A stretch of 9,180 bases of DNA from Thermoplasmata archaeon. GTDB lineage: Archaea > Thermoplasmatota > Thermoplasmata > Thermoplasmatales > Thermoplasmataceae. The stretch lies in the NCBI GenBank assembly GCA_021801305.1, contig JAJYYD010000091.1, positions 1 to 9,180 of the forward strand, written 5' to 3'. Shown here piece after piece: positions 5,987 through 9,180 of this stretch. Positions within the stretch are counted from its first letter, which is position 1. Each line of letters opens with the position of its first letter. The notes beneath the pieces are model-generated. The model had not been told where the DNA came from and searched no databases. It saw only the letters and a list, made by a program, of their open reading frames with translations. The position numbers were made by a program, and so were the translations under genes.

Positions 5987-6946
5987 ATGTCAGAGATCTG
6001 GATTGAGAAATACAGGCCGCACAGTCTTTCAGACATAGTGGGGCAGGATGAAATAATAAGCAAACTGAAATCATTTGTTAAGGTAAGGGATCTTCCTCAT
6101 CTCATATTCGCAGGACCTCCAGGAACCGGCAAGACATCTGCTGCAATGGCCCTTGCCATCGAGCTGTTTGGCGAGAACTGGAAGCAGAATTTTCTTGAAC
6201 TCAACGCTTCAAACGAAAGGGGCATCAATGTAATAAGGGAAAACGTGAAAGATTTCGCAAGGATCATGGCCTCAAATGACCTGGGGATAAAGATAATATT
6301 CCTGGACGAGGCCGATCAGTTAACGCCGGAAGCGCAGGCGGCATTGAGAAGGACCATGGAAATGTACTCATCCACAACGAGATTCATATTCTCATGCAAC
6401 TACTCATCCCAGATTATACCGCCAATACAGTCCAGGACAGTTGTAATGAGATTCAAGCCACTGAAACCTGAAGAGATGAAGAAGAGGCTGCAGTATATTG
6501 CGGAGAAAGAGAATTTCAAGATTGACAATGCATCCATAGAGGCAATAACGGAGATATCCGAGGGTGATATGAGGAAGGCCCTGAACATAATCCAGGCTAT
6601 AGAGACCTCTGGAGATGTGAGTCCAGCAAGAATCTACGAAATAACCGGGATGGCGAACCAGGAAGAGTTCAAGCAGATCCTTACAAGTGCGGTTGCGGGA
6701 GTCTTTGAAAAAGCAAAGGAGATACTTGACAGGATGCTGATTGAGGAGGGCATGTCCGGTATGGATATAATCAGGGGAATGCACAGTGCAACCCGCAGGG
6801 AATCAATGATCCCTCCATTACAGAGAATGGGCATACTCATGGCACTGGGTGAAACCGAATTCAGGATAGTGGAAGGTGCAAGCGACAACATCCAGCTGGA
6901 TGCACTTCTTGCAAAACTTGTTCATGTGGGCAGAGAGATTAACTAG
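5987..6946 (+). CDS. rfcS: Replication factor C small subunit (clamp loader AAA+ ATPase)
   Basis: The 319-residue protein is the archaeal RFC small subunit, which with the large subunit opens and loads the PCNA ring on primed DNA. It begins with the diagnostic WIEKYRP (5-11) and VGQDEI (18-23). It carries Walker A GPPGTGKT (43-50), ELNASNERGI (71-80), Walker B IIFLDEAD (103-110), RRTME (121-125), sensor 1 SCNYS (136-140), the arginine-finger segment QSRT (148-151) and sensor 2 GDMRKALN (193-200). A helical collar domain follows to the C-terminus. Length and start are normal. The arginine-finger motif reads SRT where RFC small subunits usually have SRC; the arginine itself is kept. Its stop TAG (6944-6946) overlaps the stop of the convergent helicase gene. 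The large subunit gene is not in the window. Confidence 0.95.
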   Translation: MSEIWIEKYRPHSLSDIVGQDEIISKLKSFVKVRDLPHLIFAGPPGTGKTSAAMALAIELFGENWKQNFLELNASNERGINVIRENVKDFARIMASNDLGIKIIFLDEADQLTPEAQAALRRTMEMYSSTTRFIFSCNYSSQIIPPIQSRTVVMRFKPLKPEEMKKRLQYIAEKENFKIDNASIEAITEISEGDMRKALNIIQAIETSGDVSPARIYEITGMANQEEFKQILTSAVAGVFEKAKEILDRMLIEEGMSGMDIIRGMHSATRRESMIPPLQRMGILMALGETEFRIVEGASDNIQLDALLAKLVHVGREIN

Positions 6947-8529
6947 TAAAAATCGTCCAGGCTTGAAAACTTTTTTTCTTCTTTTATGGGTGGGGGTTCA
7001 TTCTTTGCCTCAACCTTGGAATTTTCTGATTCGAAACGGTTGATATTTTTACGCATGGCATTCTCTTTTCTAAGGCTGGAATAGTAATATGCGCTGTCCC
7101 TGCTGTCCTTGTATATGAGTATTATTACCTTTCCTGAATGGTGCCTACCTGTTCTCCCCCTTCGCTGGATGGTCCTGATTTCAGACGGGACAGGCTCATA
7201 GAATATGACGAGATCAGTGGATGGGATATCAAGACCCTCCTCGGCGACGCTTGTTGCGACCAGAACGTTGTATTCTCCTTCCCTGAATCCATGGATAATT
7301 TCTTCCTGCTTCTTCTGGTTTATTCCCTCATCCTCTCCCTTTGAACTCTGCCCCACAAACCTGACAGGTTTAGCAAGGATTGATTTTTCCTTAAGGAATC
7401 TGGTCAGTATAACGGCAGTTTTCCTGAAATGGGTGAAGACGATGATACGCGAATTGGGATTTTCGGACAGTGAACTGTTGCAAAGATCAAGGATGGCATC
7501 CATTTTGGGGTTCGAATGTTCTTTCTCTGCAGACTTCTGGAGTTCATCCATAAGCTGCCCGAATGCAGGGGACTTCTTTATCATGGCTGCCGTGCGCCTG
7601 AGCGTCTTCTCTTCACTGGACATTATGCCATTTATGTAGTCCATGGCAATTTCAGTTCCCTGGCTCTCAAGGTATTCAATAGCATAATCCATTCTTATTG
7701 CTCCAGAAAGATAAGGGATAAGGCCGAACAGGTTATTCTCGCCTTCCCTGGCCCTTCGCACAAGTTCAGGTATCTTGGAAGCCATAGTCCTCCTGTTAAT
7801 GGGCTCATTCTTGAACACTCCACTTTCCCTGATTTTTTTAAGTATTTCAGAATATATCTCTACCATGAAAGGTCTCGCTGCCTTAACTGAAGCTGGGAGT
7901 TCCAGGATTTTTGCATCTATCCTGACGGGATTCACGTATTTCTGGACATCACTGTCATTTTCGCTCTTGATTATGACATTCTCAATTGAAAGGTTCTCAG
8001 TTACCTCATCCAGCCTTTCCATTTTGCTTCCCGGGCTCGCCGTGAGGCCCAGTATGAGTCTTTTTTTGTACTGTACGAATTCCCTTGCTATGTCAACATA
8101 AGCGTAGTTGCCAGAAGCCCTGTGCGCTTCGTCAAAAATGACAAGGCCATACCTGGAAAAGTCAATCATGCCAGATCTCATATCATTTACAACAACCTGG
8201 GGTGTTGAAATAACCACCTTTGAAACGGACCAGTCAAGCATCCTGTCCTGGTTGTCCACTTCTCCTGTGAATTTTGCAATCACAGGTGCATCTATGCCAA
8301 GGAGTTTCTTCAGTGTTTCATAGTGCTGGGAAACCAGTGGTTTTGTTGGGGCGAGGAAAAGGACCTTCTCATCCCTTTCATTTATTACAAAATTGGCCAC
8401 CATTGCGGCGATTACCGTTTTACCCATGCCGGTGGGAAGTACAACCAGAGTGTTTTCCTTTATTGCTTTTCTGAATACGTTAATCTGGTACTCTCTGGGT
8501 TCAATCTTTCCTCCAAGGGTTTCATCCAT
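6943..8529 (-). CDS. hef: Hef-like SF2 DNA helicase without the XPF nuclease domain
   Basis: The 528-residue protein has the FANCM/Hef superfamily 2 helicase core: REYQ (12-15), motif I LPTGMGKT (31-38), Ia APTKPLVSQHY (60-70), motif II DEAH (133-136), motif III TAS (163-165), a helical insert between the RecA domains (about 210-330) as in Hef, FVGQSS followed by QKKQEEII (391-412), motif V VATSVAEEGLDI (424-435) and motif VI QRRGRTGR (455-462). Hef remodels stalled forks and branched DNA. Full-length euryarchaeal Hef (roughly 750 residues) adds an XPF nuclease and HhH domains. Here the protein stops soon after the helicase core with a charged tail ending FSSLDDFY, resembling a PCNA-interaction box. 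ATG 8529 is preceded by a TATA box (8551-8563) at leaderless spacing. The 3' end overlaps rfcS by four bases. Confidence 0.88.
   Translation of the reverse strand: MDETLGGKIEPREYQINVFRKAIKENTLVVLPTGMGKTVIAAMVANFVINERDEKVLFLAPTKPLVSQHYETLKKLLGIDAPVIAKFTGEVDNQDRMLDWSVSKVVISTPQVVVNDMRSGMIDFSRYGLVIFDEAHRASGNYAYVDIAREFVQYKKRLILGLTASPGSKMERLDEVTENLSIENVIIKSENDSDVQKYVNPVRIDAKILELPASVKAARPFMVEIYSEILKKIRESGVFKNEPINRRTMASKIPELVRRAREGENNLFGLIPYLSGAIRMDYAIEYLESQGTEIAMDYINGIMSSEEKTLRRTAAMIKKSPAFGQLMDELQKSAEKEHSNPKMDAILDLCNSSLSENPNSRIIVFTHFRKTAVILTRFLKEKSILAKPVRFVGQSSKGEDEGINQKKQEEIIHGFREGEYNVLVATSVAEEGLDIPSTDLVIFYEPVPSEIRTIQRRGRTGRHHSGKVIILIYKDSRDSAYYYSSLRKENAMRKNINRFESENSKVEAKNEPPPIKEEKKFSSLDDFY
6971..6985 (+). 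terminator. U-tract terminator candidate for rfcS
   Basis: A T7 run followed by CTTCTTTT starts 25 nt after the rfcS stop and would give a U-rich transcript end typical of archaeal termination. It lies inside the opposing helicase gene, where it is the complement of lysine/glutamate codons (KEEKK). No hairpin is needed or evident. Confidence 0.5.
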
Positions 8530-8550
8530 GATAACCGCTTAGGATGCAAT

Positions 8551-8563
8551 GTAAATATAAAAG
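8551..8563 (-). promoter_or_regulatory. TATA box of the hef-like helicase gene
   Basis: The minus strand reads CTTTTATATTTAC. Its centre is about 28 nt upstream of ATG 8529, which predicts a transcript starting at or just before the start codon (leaderless). No Shine-Dalgarno word precedes the ATG, in agreement. Confidence 0.55.
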
Positions 8564-8570
8564 TATATTA
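8564..8570 (+). promoter_or_regulatory. Possible TATA box for tRNA-Ala
   Basis: TATATTA lies about 49 nt before the mature tRNA 5' end and next to the helicase TATA box on the other strand, so the A/T block at 8551-8570 may drive both directions. The predicted leader of about 23 nt would be removed by RNase P. Weak support. Confidence 0.3.
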
Positions 8571-8615
8571 TCCCCATAGACAACCAGTAGTTACAACTGA
8601 ATGCCACTTTTTCAG

Positions 8616-8687
8616 GGGCCGGTAGATCAGCGGTAGATCGCCTGCTTCGCAAGCAGGAGGCCTCGGGTTCAAATCCCGACCGGTCCA
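8616..8687 (+). tRNA. tRNA-Ala (anticodon CGC)
   Basis: A complete 72-nt cloverleaf can be folded by hand. The acceptor stem is GGGCCGG/CCGGTCC, including the G3:U70 wobble pair that identifies alanine tRNAs. The D stem is GATC/GATC and the anticodon stem CCTGC/GCAGG with loop TTCGCAA. The anticodon CGC is at 8648-8650 and reads GCG codons. A 5-nt variable loop follows, then T arm TCGGG-TTCAAAT-CCCGA, and the discriminator is A (8687). CCA is not encoded (the next bases are TAA), so it must be added by the CCA enzyme. No intron is present. It lies between the helicase promoter and the convergent ABC-2 permease. Confidence 0.95.
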
Positions 8688-8766
8688 TAAAAAATAAACT
8701 TTTATTATTTGAAAAGCCTTAGCTTCTTGTAAAAAGGGAATTTGGTTGTTTTTAACAGTCACCCAA

Positions 8767-9180
8767 CTAACTTTCAGAATAAAACGACCTACGCACTATG
8801 AATAACGCCAAGAGTATAAGTGCTAATGACCAAATTGCGAGTTCTGCCGTGTATATTGCGGGGTCGTATGGATATAGCATACTCCCGAACATGTTTTCTC
8901 TAATTACGTTTACAGCCATCGTAACGGGATTTACCGATACAATGGATTGTAGCCAGGGGGGCATGGTGGATTGCGGATACATTGCATTTGAAGTCAGGAG
9001 AATTGGAAGCTGAAGAACAGCTGTCAATCCAAAATAAGTGTTATTATCCTTCGATATAAATCCAAAGGCGAGAAACAAAGATGTGAAAGACAATGACAAC
9101 AGCACGATTGCGACAAATATTTCTGACAAGTTCAGAATCCCTAAGGAGTCGCTGATGGTCAGACCACTCAACCCCGGTAT
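8767..9180 (-). CDS. ABC-2 type transporter permease, C-terminal part (runs off the right edge)
   Basis: The frame is open from the right edge to a TAG at 8769-8767 and gives 137 residues. The visible region has a hydrophobic segment (FVAIVLLSLSFTSLFLAFGF), a second one followed by the ABC-2 signature region (ILLTSNAMYPQSTMPPWLQ, then VNPVTMAVNVIRENMFG), and a last membrane helix (LAIWSLALILLALFIV) with a short basic tail (RRSFYSES). This matches the C-terminal half of DrrB/NodJ-like permeases (about 250-280 residues), which pair with a separate ATPase to export drugs, lipids or polysaccharides. The TTG at 9171 is an internal leucine codon, not the start, because the frame continues upstream as Ile-Pro-Gly. 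The ATPase gene is not in the window and the substrate cannot be inferred. Confidence 0.82.
   Translation of the reverse strand: MPGLSGLTISDSLGILNLSEIFVAIVLLSLSFTSLFLAFGFISKDNNTYFGLTAVLQLPILLTSNAMYPQSTMPPWLQSIVSVNPVTMAVNVIRENMFGSMLYPYDPAIYTAELAIWSLALILLALFIVRRSFYSES

Noticed and set aside
6404..6784. Minus-strand frame of 126 codons
   Set aside because: It is antisense to the conserved rfcS ATPase gene and has no protein-like motif pattern.
7205..7639. Plus-strand frame of 144 codons
   Set aside because: It lies wholly antisense to the helicase core, whose motifs are unambiguous, and resembles no family.
8568..8762. Minus-strand 64-residue frame containing GRDLNPRPPACEAGDLPLIY
   Set aside because: It is the familiar artefact obtained by translating a tRNA gene antisense; it spans the tRNA-Ala gene and has no other support.
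8616..8766. tRNA-Ala as an integration site for a mobile element carrying the ABC transporter
   Set aside because: No duplicate of the tRNA 3' end, integrase gene or attachment repeat is visible in the window, and the permease does not differ clearly in composition.
1..9180. CRISPR array, insertion sequence or tandem repeats
   Set aside because: Scanning by eye found no regularly spaced direct repeats, no transposase frame and no terminal inverted repeats.

Overview
The window looks like chromosomal DNA of a euryarchaeon, most likely of the order Thermoplasmatales (Thermoplasma/Ferroplasma-like). The grounds are an archaeal clamp-loader small subunit, a Hef-type helicase, an archaeal HMG-CoA synthase/thiolase/DUF35 cluster, a DUF373 membrane protein, an MptE-type pterin kinase, heavy AGG use for arginine, moderate G+C, A/T-rich TATA boxes about 25-30 nt before start codons, and few clear Shine-Dalgarno sites. 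The order is an inference; archaeal origin is secure.

Layout from left to right. (1) The 3' end of an unidentified plus-strand gene (to 176) meets a minus-strand pair head-on: a DUF373 membrane protein followed by mptE (1994 to 163). (2) A small winged-helix protein (minus, near 2196-2411) lies back to back with a three-gene plus-strand operon (2604-5222): HMG-CoA synthase, a thiolase-fold protein and a DUF35 zinc-ribbon/OB protein. This is the archaeal gene set that makes HMG-CoA for mevalonate and membrane ether lipids. (3) purN (minus, 5268-5885) converges on that operon across a 45-nt gap holding a hairpin. (4) rfcS (plus, 5987-6946) and a Hef-like helicase (minus, 6943-8529) converge with overlapping stop codons. 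(5) A tRNA-Ala(CGC) gene lies at 8616-8687. (6) The 3' half of an ABC-2 type permease runs off the right edge on the minus strand.

Two functional themes recur. MptE and PurN both touch one-carbon/pterin metabolism: one makes an activated pterin, the other uses a formyl-pterin cofactor. RfcS and Hef both belong to replication and fork repair, and the Hef tail ends in a PCNA-interaction-like motif.

The most notable observation is in the thiolase-fold gene of the mevalonate operon. The protein is full length and well conserved overall, yet three positions that carry catalytic residues in archaeal acetoacetyl-CoA thiolases are substituted: nucleophile Cys to Thr90, HDC Cys to Ser291, and GHP His to Asn338. 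The adjacent HMG-CoA synthase keeps its Glu/Cys/His triad and the DUF35 protein keeps its four zinc cysteines. The operon may therefore contain a structural pseudo-thiolase or an enzyme with changed chemistry. A second pattern is that both convergent minus-strand genes end in lysine-rich codons whose complement gives the opposing transcript a U-tract terminator.
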